Assembly: GCA_949152475.1 (NCBI GenBank) | Contig: OX424569.1 | Span: forward strand, 22,799,950 to 22,863,949 | Origin: Terebella lapidaria | Lineage: Eukaryota > Annelida > Polychaeta > Terebellida > Terebellidae | Direction: 5' to 3' | DNA: 64,000 bases | Shown: positions 47,581 through 59,349 of the stretch, in pieces | Layout of the letters: each line of letters opens with the position of its first letter | Numbering within the stretch: position 1 is the first letter of the stretch | The notes under the pieces: model-generated | Databases searched by the model: none | What the model was told of the DNA's origin: nothing | Seen by the model: only the letters and a program-made list of their open reading frames with translations | Program-made: the position numbers and the translations under genes

Positions 47581-49345
47581 ATGTGCTGCTACCAAAGCTT
47601 TCCAGAGGTCCGCAAGAGCTACCTCCTAGGAAGCCTCCCAGACTATCCTCTTTTACCAAGAGGATAGTGAAGGGCGCACAGGCAGTGGTAGCTCACGAAA
47701 CCCAAGAAGGACCTCAAATCCGCCATGTTACAAGGATGGGGTCAGTATCGGCCTTGATCTTCGCAGGGTCCGGACAAACACCTGTCCCTGTCACCATGAA
47801 GCCCAAGTACAAAATTTCTTCCGAGAAGAGTTCACAGTTATTAGGCTTCAGCTTATTGCCTGCATCGCGGACGAGATGGAGCACCATTTGGAGGTTGGTG
47901 AGGGTTTCCTCGAACGACTGGCCATACATGACGACATCGTCAAGGTAGACCATACATTGCTTCCAGAGGAACTCTTTTAGCACCATTTCCGTGAGGTGCT
48001 CAAACATTGTGGGGTGTTGCAGAGCCCGAAGGCATTACCTTGAATTGGTAAAGTCCGTTCTTGGTGACAAAGGCTGTTTTGCGCCCTATCACTCTCGAAG
48101 ACATCTCAAACTGCCAATACCCAGAGGCCAGGTCCAGAGCACAGAACTAGTGCGATCTGGCCAGGCCATCGAAGTTGTCCTCGATGTGTGGGAGAGGATA
48201 TAAGTCCTTCTGCATGCTCAGTAGCAGCATTAGTAGCAGCGCTGGTTAGCTGATCCGTATCCTGCGGACGTGAACGGAGCGTAAGTCAGGCCTGCAGACG
48301 GGTATGCACCCATGGGCACCCCACTCCTGCCAAGTGCGGAGGTAGCCCCTGTCGATCCTAACGAATAGGATGCAGGCGAGCATAGCTAGGGGACAAAGCC
48401 ACTGGTTGCCAGCTAGCTCCCGGAGCACTGGAGTAAGGAAGTTTCACCACGTAGCCACAGATCTCGCCACCGGAACAGCAGAGGCCATAGCCAACGTGGT
48501 ACCCCCAAGCCCCCAATGGGTCTCATTATCTGGGCCGCCAGCACCTGCGAGCACAGGATAGCTTGGGGTGGGCCAGCGGACTGCCCATCCCTGGGCTATG
48601 TGGGACCATAGGGTCCAAGATCAGCGCTGCGGGCTGACTGCGCTTGTATTCATCCAGAGCAATCTGAATCAGCCACCGATTCTTCTCTGTCAATCGATCT
48701 GCAGAGGACTGGTGTCTTGGAGAGGGCAAGTGCACCCTACGATCAGGTCGCCTCTGGTGGGGCAACCGACCGTGGTCATAACGGTCAGAGGGGTTCAGCT
48801 CATTGAGCCAGTCAGTGAGCTGATCGATCACACTCCTGATTTACTGTCCGACATCCAGACGGGGAGTCCAGGAGGGGATCAACCCGGCCAAGTGAGGTAG
48901 CCTGAACAGTCAGTCAAACAGCCTGGGAGTCAGCGTCTGGGTCGTCTGTCTGGGCAGGAGCAGGCACGGGGTGAGCCTATCTCTGGACCCGCCAATCGTA
49001 CCTAGCGTACTTCGTAAGCCAGAGATGATATTTGACTGCAACACATGTTGCAACTCCACAGGGTTCGACTCTACGTCCGGAGACAGAGTCGGGGACATCT
49101 GGGACATCGCCGCCGACTGGGACTGGTCCTGCGGGTCATCCAGATGACTTCCACGGGGCTTGAGCCACATTGGTCCGGCTCGCGGCTGGTCTGGATCGGG
49201 TTCGATCAGAAACATTTCCGCCACCTTCGCTCATTTTTAGAGTATGTCCCGAAGGAGAGCAGTCGGTCCCCAGGACGAAGCGGCTAGGGCACTGCTTGTA
49301 GGCTGCAATGGGACGCCGTTGGACTAATCTTGGTCACGGCACCAA
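47580..49345 (-). pseudogene. Deleted Gypsy-type retroelement: gag-like start joined to RT remnant
   Basis: Next to the LTR at 49346 is a tRNA-His primer site. A gag-like frame beginning MAEMFLIEPDPD follows (49224-48910), then further fragments (48831-48526). RT then appears in pieces: LDLASGYWQFEM (near 48135-48100) and YLDDVVMYG in the frame 48007-47714, with ILYLGFMV and a LRSFLGFVSY remnant near 47690. Most of gag, the protease and everything after RT are missing, and frames change several times. The left end stops at a GAGA minisatellite. Confidence 0.75.
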
Positions 49346-50022
49346 TGTAACGTTATGCCCGCTTCCTAAGCACTTGGACACTGTCATGGCGGGCGTCATG
49401 ATAACTTAACTACAACCAGGTAACAGTTTGCCGAACAAGTCCGGCCTCGAAACATCACTGAGACATTGCAACATCATAGTAAGGTAGCTCGGTGTGACGA
49501 GCCCTGGAACCATGGGTGCTGCTCTCAGAACACATGTACGTGGGCGTGTTAATGGCTGGCTCGCCCACAGTCCACCATGGGGATAGATCCTCGGATAGCG
49601 CGACAGTCTGTCAGAGCCTTACGCACAATCCCAGGGTGAGAGACATGGGGGCATGAGCCCCTGGATCAAATCAGCCTCCCTCCTGGGCCCCCAAGTGGAC
49701 TTGTCCTCGAGGTCCTCGGAACCCTTCAGCCAGGACAAGGGGACTGGGAGCGCATGGCCACCGTGCTCACTGTCGTCCTCTTGCTTTGCTTGCTTTGAGA
49801 CAACTTAAAGAAAACCAGACAGGCTGCTAGCTATAAAGCTAGCAGTGCACGAGGGCCAGGGGGTGACATCACAGCCATTGTTACAGCATAGTGGAGTGAG
49901 TAAAGACAATACTTCGCCACGGCAACGTACGATCTTCGAACTTGAAGCGGCTGAAACAGGTGAGGTATGGAAAATGATAGCGGCCGAAACTCCTATTGCA
50001 ATATTTGGGCAAAATCGCCACA
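49346..50022 (-). repeat. 5' LTR of the deleted retroelement
   Basis: On the plus strand it runs from tgtaacgttatgccc, one base from the primer site, to gggcaaaatcgccaca. The ends are therefore TG/CA in element orientation, length 677 bp. The solo LTRs at 25689-26423 (same orientation) and 55360-56012 (opposite) share these ends and patches of the interior. Confidence 0.85.
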
Positions 50023-50228
50023 ATAATATGATGTGATGTAGGATGAGGAATGGATTTTTGGTCAAGTGGGGAAAATACACTCTTAGGAAAATAAGTTTTT
50101 GATGTGACCTCTTACAATTCTCTGAACTTCTACATATATGAAACTATCAAACGTTCCAATTAGAACCTTTTTGAAAGTTATCCTTATGAAACGTTCTTCG
50201 TGGAACCTTGATCAGTTCAATATAGAAC

Positions 50229-50424
50229 TATTCCAGTGGTAGAAATATAATCGATACCCAGTATTAAGTATTCCGAGCGAACAAAACAGGGTCCATTATC
50301 CAATCTCATAGTCCGGGGACATAAAGTCATATCAGGCATACGAAATGAGAGAAAACAAAAATGACAGGGAAACTCATGAACCCCCAAAAATGGCCATTAG
50401 GAGGTGAAACCAGGTGTTCCGGAC
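50229..50424 (-). mobile_element. 3' end fragment of the RT element seen at 59350-60015
   Basis: The reverse complement matches the region after the RT frame at about 59795-59965. Shared blocks include atacccagtattaagtattccgag, aacaaaacagggtcc, tagtccggggaca, agtcatatcaggcata, gggaaactcatgaaccccc and the flanking aggtgttccgg. It is followed by a short caggtgttc repeat. Confidence 0.8.
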
Positions 50425-50524
50425 CAGGTGTTCAGGTGTTCATGTATCAGCAACCAGGTGTTCAGGTATCAGCAACCCTTTATTTCTGCAAATGTTTCAA
50501 ACTTGGTACATTCCAAAATACTTA

Positions 50525-51112
50525 TACTCTGATTTTTCTGACTTGTTTACACCGTTTTTTGCCTTTGTTTCAGTCAAATTACTTCAAGCGAACTATTTAC
50601 CTGAATATTACATGTCTATGATGCAAACGGCAATAGATTTTCACAAACCTGGCTTCCGAAATGCTACATGTTTCTTTCAAATTACAAAATTTCGATTTAT
50701 GCGAGGATTTTCACTGCTGTAGGGCGCTGCCATATTGCCTTGTTCATTACGTAATTCAAGTGGACAAGTTCAAGATCGGTACTATGGGGGCGTTCGCTGC
50801 AGTATATGTACCAATTACATGCTGGGACCATTCCTACCCCGTGCTCCCTGCGTAAATCATCTGAATATACTCTTCCGTCACACGCTCAAAATAAACAATG
50901 TCTGTTGACATGCAGACGAAAAGTTTTCAGGAGGAATTTATCTTTGCAGTAGATTACTAACGTTATCAGTTTCATGAGTAGGTCTGAAAGTTTGCGGAAA
51001 ATTGCCGATTGGTCCCAAGGTGAGCTATGCCAAGTTATAACACGATACGATTTAGCATCGCAAAAATATCGGCAAAAAACGATGTAAACGAGTTTTAAAA
51101 ATCAGAGTATAG
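50525..51112. mobile_element. Foldback/MITE-like element copy B
   Basis: The left end tactctgatttttctgactt and right end aaaaatcagagta are inverted repeats with TA at both borders, and the arms match copy A at 7378-7938 (tttgcggaaaattgccg, gcatcgcaaaaatatc, ggcaaaaaacgatgtaaac). The central part differs from copy A and has no recognisable coding capacity. Confidence 0.7.
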
Positions 51113-51879
51113 AATGAGAGAGTATAGAATGAGTGTTTAGATGGTATCCGACATGGTTCCGACATTCCAAGTTTCTTCAAAGAACCTTCCGTGGTTCAAA
51201 TATCGTAAACATAAACAATAAATGTTTAACATTCAAGCGTTGTACAGAAAACTTAAATTCTATTCAATTCAATTCAAAAACATTTATTCAGTTTGACATC
51301 ATAACATATAAAACACAAATGTACAATAAATAAATATGGCAAATTGAAAGGGTGTAAAAAGCTTTGTACAAGTACACCCCTTGAAGTGGGGGAAATAAAA
51401 AAAATTACAACAACAAGGAATATCATATACACCACCAATTAAAATAAATCAATAAACTGATAAGAATAATAATTTATTTTAATAACGCAAACAAAAATTG
51501 TAAAATAATACAGGAACATGTGAAATGAATCTATTATTCAGGCTAATTACACCAGCAATAGTGAAACTAATATACAATTAATACTATATAGGACTGACAT
51601 ACATATTTTTTCGCAAATGAATGTTGTTTTTGAAAAGGAATGTCTAATAATGATCTATGAATTGGATTTTGAGTGTAAAAGATGATAAACTAGTGAGATA
51701 ACATCAAGATTGTTCCAGAATTTAATTCCTCGTAGATTGATACACATAGACCATAGTTAGTATGAAAATTACTTTTTGGCATAGCTCTAGTATTATAACA
51801 GTGAACAGAAGCAGTATCATGAAATGGAATGCGTTAGGAAGCAATTTTCTTTGTGCTGCATATATAATGCATAAAGTTA

Positions 51880-52860
51880 TTGATGATACATATATAAAAC
51901 CATGCGAGTGTGTTTTCCGCAAAAAGATATCGGTTGAGTTTGGTCTGGCAGATGAATTCAGGATGCACGAATCCGAAGGACGAGTGTATTCTGTGTTCAT
52001 CCGCCAGACCAAACGAGACCGATATCTTTTTGCGGAAAACACACAAGCGTGGTTTTTATTTTATCACACACAACTGTTCAGACATAATTTTAGATACTGT
52101 CGTTATCATACGAAAATTGATAATGATCATTAATATAATAATATTAATTTAATCATATTTATGAATATGCCCGTGATGTTCGAAAAACCTCAAGCAGAGT
52201 GTTCTCTGTCTGAGCTAGGAAAGTAACTCTGGGTTGCTAGGTTACTTTACGTACATAACATTGTTCTTTTACGTGGAAATGGTCTTTACGTAATCTACAG
52301 TAAAAAAGTAGTTTCGGCCCGATGTGGCTCAGCGAGTGATACAGATTATATTTGAAGTAGGGTGATACAGAAAAGGTTATCACACCTTTTGGAGTCCTAT
52401 AGCATTGTAGTTTATAGTGTGTGATAAATATATAAAAACATGCGAGTGTGTTATCCGATATCTTTTTGCGGAAAACACACGAGCGTGGTTTTTGTTTTAT
52501 CACACACTACTATTGAGATATGATAAATACCGTCGTTATCAACGAACATTGTGAATGATCATTAATGAATGAATAAATTAATTAATTTAATTATATGCAT
52601 GAATATGCATGTGATGTTCGAAAAATCTGGGCTTGGTAAGTAACTCTAGGTTACTAGAATCGTTTTCATACGACATCACATTGTTCTTTTACGCAATAAC
52701 GGTCTTTACGTAATCCGCGTGAGAAAGTAGTTTCGGCCCGGTGTGGGTCAGTGAGTGATACAGATTAATTTGAAGTAGGTTGATACAGAAAAGGTTATCA
52801 CACCTTTCGGAGTCCTCTAGCATTGCAGTTTATAGTGTGTGATAAATATCATCTCTGGAA
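51880..52860 (+). repeat. Tandemly duplicated unit with strong hairpins
   Basis: Unit 1 has a hairpin with arms 51904-51949 and 51993-52050 (gtgtgttttccgcaaaaagata with its complement, and tttggtctggc), then a body at 52127-52432. Unit 2 has a shortened hairpin at 52441-52490 that keeps gcgagtgtgtt and tctttttgcggaaaacacac but lacks most of one arm and the loop, then a body at 52555-52850 about 80 percent similar. The body is bounded by agtgtgtgataaat words. Mirror-image open frames over the hairpin are artefacts of the palindrome. Confidence 0.8.
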
Positions 52861-54265
52861 TTGAAGTGTTCTATATTTGTGAAACAAAGGACCAGTATAT
52901 TCACGATAGCGTACATTATCGATGATTCCCATGGCTTTCTTTTGTCTAACAACATTGACAAATTAGTTTCACAGGTGTTCCCCCATGTTTCACAGGAATA
53001 TGTAATATGGTAATGGCAAGGAACAATAGAGTAAATAAAGATACTGTGAATATAGTGTTCAACTTTGTACAGTATGGACTCTGGATAACCTTCAAAGGTT
53101 CGGTATATGAATAACTTTCATAGGTTCAAAAGTAGTTATAAGACACTCAGACTATTACCACCAAACTATATTGGTGGTATTAAATTGATACTTACATTCA
53201 GATGCATCTAAATGAAACAAAACACCTTTATGATGTCATAGATTTAGTTTACTGAACTGCAGACAATGAATAACGGTTTTATTTAATTTGCAGAATATTA
53301 TGTGAATTCATTTCACTTTTATTTCTAAAACTTTTTTTCAATTTTTTTTTCTAATAGAGCTGCGGAAGGAAGAAATGTAACCCTTTTTCTGTTTCAATAC
53401 TGAACCCACAAGAACCTTTTTTAAGAGTGTATAAAGCTTATTTTCGGCAAACTGGGAGCTACTAAGTCGGGACCAATCCGGGAATCCAAATCCAGGAATG
53501 GGTCATACCAAAGGAAGCAGTCTTTTCCAAAATAATTAGTTTTTCTCCGATCCAAAAAACGATGGGATGTTCAGATCTATCTTCGGTTTGAAGAAGTTCA
53601 ACAGCTTTGTGGAGTATTGGTGCTTCAACTGGAGGTCCCGATGACGGTGACCCAATCCATCCATGTATCATGTCCATAGTTTTCTCTGGATTATAGATAG
53701 TTTTTCAGGACATTCATTCGCGTTTTCCCAATGAATATTGGCATTCATTCGCCAATATTCGAGGGTCCAGAGGGAGGAAGTTGGGAGCAGTTTGATGATC
53801 AATATTTTTTATCGATACGTTGTGTTAATTAAATGAAACACATTTCATTCTTGTTTGCTTCTTTGGAGCAGGAAGTATGTGGGCTTTGGTATCACTGTGC
53901 ACATGTGTTAGTCGCGGAGGAATACAATGATATCTTCTCGATTTGCTCGAAAAAAAAAATCATTCAGCTTCGCATATATGCACACACATATCCATCATGT
54001 CGTTTAGTTGTAAAGTTTTCACTCACGGGTTCTATGGACTATTCAGCTCTAATTAATCATAATTTAATTATATAATTTAATAAAACGAACCACAAACCAC
54101 ACCCCGTTTTTAGAATTCCAACGCGATTATATTGCCCAATATCCATGGTGAGTATTTCATCGTAAAGAATAATACAGACGGTCCGTTACTGAACATTACT
54201 CAAAACAATGAATTACGGCTGAAATCTTCGGTAAGAGGTGTGGTAAGTTATCTGAGAATTGTTGG
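52861..54265. other. No supported gene; one orphan open frame
   Basis: The minus-strand frame 53677-53462 (71 aa, MDMIHGWIGSPSSGPP...) has a protein-like composition but no recognisable domain and no clear splice sites. It may be a lone exon or chance. A short inverted motif (aagagtgt at 53424) pairs with acactctta at 50077. The rest is AT-rich. Confidence 0.35.
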
Positions 54266-55295
54266 CTAATCCATGGGAATCCACTCTGGTGGAAAATGAT
54301 CGCTTTCGTTTATATTATATGCTATAGGAGAGTCTGGTTTGTACCAGTGTTTATAGTAGATGACCTCTCCCCCCGCTAGCCACCCAGCCCAACAACCAAA
54401 CGTGCCCACAGACATGATGACGTCATCACAGCTCGCAAGTAGGGCCAGATCCAGGGCGGCCGGTTGTCCTGTCACAAACGTCACATCCGTCCCCTGGCAA
54501 GGAATGGAATGGTCAAATGCTTTTGAATGAAACTTCTTATCCTAGCGAGGACAATTATCATAAAAAAAATTCTCAAACGAACACAATCATATACTGAAGT
54601 AGCCTATATCGAATTAGGTAGAAAAGTATGTGCGAGTGCAGTATTTCGAAGTCTGACCTTTATGTGTTGTCTGCTCCAAAATATAGCATCTGAACACACG
54701 ACAAACTCAACATGGATGTACTTCCTTCGAAAATAATTTATTGCATTTCTGAAGTATATCCCGTCAGCCATCCTATGTCCATACGCAATATTATTATCTC
54801 CTTCCAGGTCACCACGACGCACATGTATTCATACGCGCCTGGTACAAAATATAGTTCCGGCAGTCAGTATTCCTAAAATTTGGTCAGCCTTTCTCAGAAT
54901 GTGATCGAGAAACTGAAATTTTTTCCTGATAATATCCAAAATATTTTCAAAATATTGCCATGATAGATATGATCCCTGTAGTGTTATAATATGAGGAATA
55001 TGATGAATTAGTTCGATGATCTTCCCATATTTATAACCTGCAAACACGCCTAACTGAACATATTCAATTAAATATGTGTAGTTCTCCTGTGTGAATTTCA
55101 TCGAAGTGATTTTAAAGTGCTCTTGTAGATCCGAAAGTTGGGCGAAAGTCATAAGAGTTCGGTTGTTGCGTTTTGCGATCCCCAGGGCTGAGGCGTACGC
55201 AAACATAGCGTTGCCAAGGCGACCTAATGGCATCAGGCTGAGGTACAACCTCTCTCTCTCACTTTCTCCAGTTGTCACTGTGCAGTCACCAGATT
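54266..55295 (-). pseudogene. GT11 alpha-1,2-fucosyltransferase (FUT1/2-like), in-frame stop
   Basis: Two exons on the minus strand: about 55295-54658 and 54493-54266 (ends TAG). The donor (AAG/gtcaga), acceptor (cttgccag) and phase 0 agree. Landmarks: GRLGNAMFAYASALGIAKR (N-terminal GT11 motif), QGSYLSWQYF, HVRRGD (GDP-fucose binding motif), VEFVVCSDAIFW, DLALLASCDDVIMSVGTFG and WAGWLAGGEVIYYK, ending PPEWIPMD. The family adds fucose in alpha-1,2 linkage to galactosides in the Golgi. A TGA at 54831-54829 lies in the same frame on both sides, two codons before HVRRGD. Neither side is otherwise decayed, so the lesion is recent, polymorphic or a sequencing error. The upstream exon(s) with the membrane anchor are not seen. 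The acceptor at 55296 is inferred; the frame stays open further upstream into the solo LTR. Confidence 0.85.
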
Positions 55296-55359
55296 CTGGA
55301 AACCTGTCATTCTGGGTTTTAGTGAATTTTCCAGACCATAACATGTTTGTTATAATAAT

Positions 55360-56012
55360 TGTGGCGATTTTTGCCCAAAGATCGCGGCAAGAGTCTTTGC
55401 AAAACACTATCCAGTTTTACGGCCTATTTTTAGATCGCTCTAGTTCGGAGCGTGCGTTGCCCAGCAACGCACTGTACTCAATCGCGCCCAGTAAACTATA
55501 ACAATGGTTTGACCTAGTCTCTCCCCCCGCCAAGAGGCAGGATGAGAGGCTCGCCATGAGCTTTACGTCCCTGTGTCTTGGGTAAGGCCCTCGCGGGCCC
55601 TGGGGACGATTTCCATTGGGGGCCCAGGTGGGGGAGACCGTTGCTGACTCGGGGGCTCACGCCCTGTGGATCACCGGTTTCTTACCACCTGGGATGGTGT
55701 GACACAGGCTCTTGCAGACCGTCGGGCTGGCTCAGAGTTCCATCTCTGTGACAGTGCCTTCGGCGAGGCCGGCCAGCAACATGCCCACGTGTACGGGTTC
55801 CATGGTGCCGCTCCCATGGCATCTCGGGCTCTACATACGGCTACATTACCATAACTATGTAATATGCATGTTGTAGTTAAGGAGTTGGTGAGATGCATGT
55901 GTTATGCCGTAGTGTATGACGGCCGGGCTCGTTCCGGGCTGACTGTACCTGGTTGTAGTGTTCCGTAGAGTAGAGCCGGACGCCCTGTAGCGGGCGGTCG
56001 CCGAATTTTACA
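55360..56012 (+). mobile_element. Solo LTR with 4-bp target duplication upstream of the fucosyltransferase exon
   Basis: Begins tgtggcgatttttgccc and ends gccgaattttaca, flanked by taat on both sides (55356-55359, 56013-56016). It shares ends and interior patches with the LTRs at 49346 and 25689, in opposite orientation. It lies only about 65 bp upstream of the inferred acceptor of the fucosyltransferase exon, so it would be intronic if that splice site is used. Confidence 0.85.
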
Positions 56013-56016
56013 TAAT

Positions 56017-57080
56017 CCATAATAGCAGTGACAAAAATAAAAAAACAAACACTTTATTTTTTTTGTGGATAGTGTTTGACATATCCAAACATGTATATAA
56101 ACGTACTATTTCAAGCTCATTGTTTCATAGCTACATGCACGTCTAACTATCTGTAGGACTACACATCGACATAGAGGAGACGTCTATATCCTTCATCATA
56201 ACACGTTATTTCATATAAATGACATCCACCTGTTCAGTTGCTCAAACACAAGAGTTTGCCGTGTGTTTGATCAGTGCAAACTGACTATGACCGAGAGAAT
56301 AGACTTATTGATGCCGACATGGTGCTCCATTCATCAATCTACAGTGATGAATGAACAGGTTGCTGGATGTCAGTGCTTCAACGTGCGGAAAACATGCACG
56401 CGTGTAAACACTCATCACAAGTCATCACAACCAATTGTGTCTGAATGTGTAATAAAGCCATTTTGGTTTTTAGCAGGTGTATCCAAATATAAACATCAAA
56501 TATAAACGTTAATATGGATTCATGTACAACACTAAATACACATTGATAAGATACTGTAGTTATTCATGCCATGAGCGAACCCAGAGGGCTGGGTGGGAGT
56601 CAACCCTGAATTATTTATTGATTGATATTAATGCACAGCAGCTATGGAAACTCAGCTATATATACGCGTATCATAAGTGTATATGAATGTATTCACGTGA
56701 TTAGGCCGGTAGGTCAATGACTCTTACTACACCAGAGACATCATTAGAATAACACCGGATCGTGCCTTTAAATCATCTTCAAAACCATTTGACATTCAAG
56801 TCAACGATACCTAGCCATCTTTTCACAGATGGTGTGTAAATCTTGTAAATTGGAAAGTGAAGCAAGCATTATCAAAATTTCAGAGCCCCTTCAGTAAGTG
56901 TTTATAGTTATGTGTGATGATGACGTATGACAAATAAATGGTTTGACTTGAATAAATGGAAATGTCTGAAATGTGAGCCAACAGTACGGCGGCTGATTTC
57001 TGCCAGGATTGATTTTTTTTCATCGACGGCTTGTTCTCCATTAAATCCCCATTAAATTATATACAATACAAGACACGATG
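56017..57080. other. No gene recognised
   Basis: AT-rich DNA with only short frames. The missing 5' exon(s) of the fucosyltransferase could lie here or farther right, but no signal-anchor exon was found on the minus strand. Confidence 0.4.
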
Positions 57081-57089
57081 AAAACTATT

Positions 57090-57395
57090 CTCGCCACGGC
57101 GATAATATTCTCGTCGCAACAATTATAATTCTCGCCACGAATTTTATATTCTCGCTGCGGCGATAATGTTTTCGTCGCGATTTTTATCATTATCATTGCA
57201 AATTTTATATTTTCGCCGCGGCGATAACATTCTCGTCGCGACACTTATCATTATTGTCGCGGATTTTATATTTCCGCCGTGGCGATAACATTCTCGTCGC
57301 GACACTAACCATTGTCGCCGTGAATGTTATATTCTCGCCGCGGCGATAAAATTCTCGTCGCGACACTTATCATTATCGCCGTGAATTTTATCTGA
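57090..57395 (+). repeat. Minisatellite with CGCCGCGGCG and TCGTCGCGAC palindromes
   Basis: About five copies of a roughly 62-66-bp unit: tattctcgccgcggcgata, then acattctcgtcgcgacac, then ttatcattatcgccgtgaa. Each unit contains two CpG-rich self-complementary cores in otherwise AT-rich DNA. Confidence 0.85.
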
Positions 57396-58612
57396 CCGTT
57401 ATCTGTATGAACCTGTCCTTTGAGAACGGGAAACGAAATAGTATGGAAGCCCAGATAAAGCATTGGCCCCAGTAGTTACCTCGAATAACTTAATGGCCTA
57501 GGCGAACTGCTAGTTACATAGGTGTAAGGATCAAATAAATACAGATGATGGTTAGATTTTGCTGAGGCGAGCTAGCAGTTCACCGAGGTGGCACATGCTT
57601 AAACATTTTTCAAGAGTCAAGTGTTCAGTCTGAAGTAGCTTCTCTCTCATTGCTTCATCATGTATTCCACACACAATTCTACCATTTAACAGAGAGTCTG
57701 ACAGATAGTGCAGGCTCTTATCCTATCTTACCCTATTCCCCATGATCATCTGAAATGAACTCGTTTAGTTAGATTGTATCCTATTATTGAATACTTGAGA
57801 TGTTCCCAGTTACCCACTACTGGCAAAAATGTTTTTTGGGCTTTTTCCAAAATGGCTGCCATCGAAAATGCCGAAATCATGCTTTGGGCCATATCTCGTC
57901 TTCTATTGCAGGTAGAGACATGAATTTGGTGTCTATACCCATGTTTTTGATACTAGAGGATCCAATTTCGTCATTGCTGAGCACCTGTGACTGTTGGTTG
58001 CTTCAGAATTAATAATGTCTGACAATGAAACCAGTGAAAATCACATTTCCAACCAAGGTGTGACCGATATATGTAGAAACCTTGAGATGGGGCCAGATTG
58101 ATAGTAAAATAAGTTCCATTCTCACATAAAAAGCTCAGAAGATGAGAATTAATATAACGAAATAGTGCTAAGGTGAATTCTTTTGAATTCCTTGACACAT
58201 GATTCGATGATGAATGCTATGCTCGCTTGTAATCATTAGAAAAGATTGCATTTTGCTGTCATTTGAACTGGTAAGAAAGTGAAAAATGCACATGAACCAA
58301 TATTTGGGGTGTGCAGAAGCCATCATTATTAGTTGTGCATGAAATGCGACACTTTTTCACTTCACAGAAAACAAGGGAAATCCAAGATCATGGCCACCAA
58401 AGCCAACAGATAGTTCCTGAATATAAGCAAGGCCTCTGCATAAGAATTATCAGTAGTGATGAAACTAAACAATCCAATAATAGTCTAGTACAAATTCTAT
58501 AATTTTCTTCTGTTGCATTCTAATCAAGGCACCATAAAATGCCAGTCAAGTTCACTATCATTCTTTGATCGTTTTACCAGCTGTCATGAACATGGGAAGG
58601 ATCCCTGCCTCA

Positions 58613-58844
58613 TATGGAATTCCGGTCACGACATCTACTTGTGACTTGTGACTTACGAGTTGCTTTTCCACATTGAACTACTGTTCAGTATGGGATCCCT
58701 TGTCGCAAGTCGTAAGTCACAAGTCAACGACACCAACTCTTGACTTGTGACTTGCGACTTGTGACATACTAAACAGTAATTGAATATGGAAAAGCTTGTC
58801 ACAAGTCACATGTCACAAGTTGATGACGTGACCGGAATTCCATA
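58613..58844. mobile_element. 232-bp palindromic MITE, TATGG ends, 6-bp target duplication
   Basis: Termini tatggaattccggtcacg and cgtgaccggaattccata are exact inverted repeats. The flanks carry a perfect gcctca duplication (58607-58612, 58845-58850). The interior consists of repeated cttgtgactt words and their complement. The right arm of the surrounding inverted repeat lacks this element at the corresponding place, confirming insertion. Confidence 0.9.
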
Positions 58845-59349
58845 GCCTCAACACCCACCAGTTTTGTTCTGCGTGGCAAATGAAGCATGGTGATTGTTGA
58901 AGAACTTTCCTGTTGACATAGTAGCATAATCGGGCTGATGTGTTTAAAACAATAAAAAAAAAAGATTATCCCTTATGATTGAAAAAGAAATGATGTGTGT
59001 AATTTTTTGTGCAGCACGGTATGACAGTGAACTGAAAACAATGCAGTAGCTCCAGACAAATTTCATGCCAATGCTAGCCTGATCTCTAGTCTCAAAAAAG
59101 ATTACATGGCAAATAAGCATTGGTATTATACATGTTCATTCCAACTTAATTCTTCTGGATTCGCGAGGTGAACAAATATTTTGTGCACAGGCATTTAACA
59201 CAAAGGTCAAGGACCTCCCTAACCTGAGGCATTATGGTATAGATGGGAACCATCTTTGTCGTCTGTCTCAGTCCATCCATGGTCTTCGGTGTTTTGAACA
59301 GCCCCTAGGGGTTGATGGGCTCTAGGTCGTGTCCTTAATTGGAGGTCTG

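Noticed and set aside
51722-52152. Pair of similar proteins encoded on opposite strands (MFSAKRYR... on both)
   Set aside because: The mirror coding arises from a near-perfect palindrome; no other sign of a gene.
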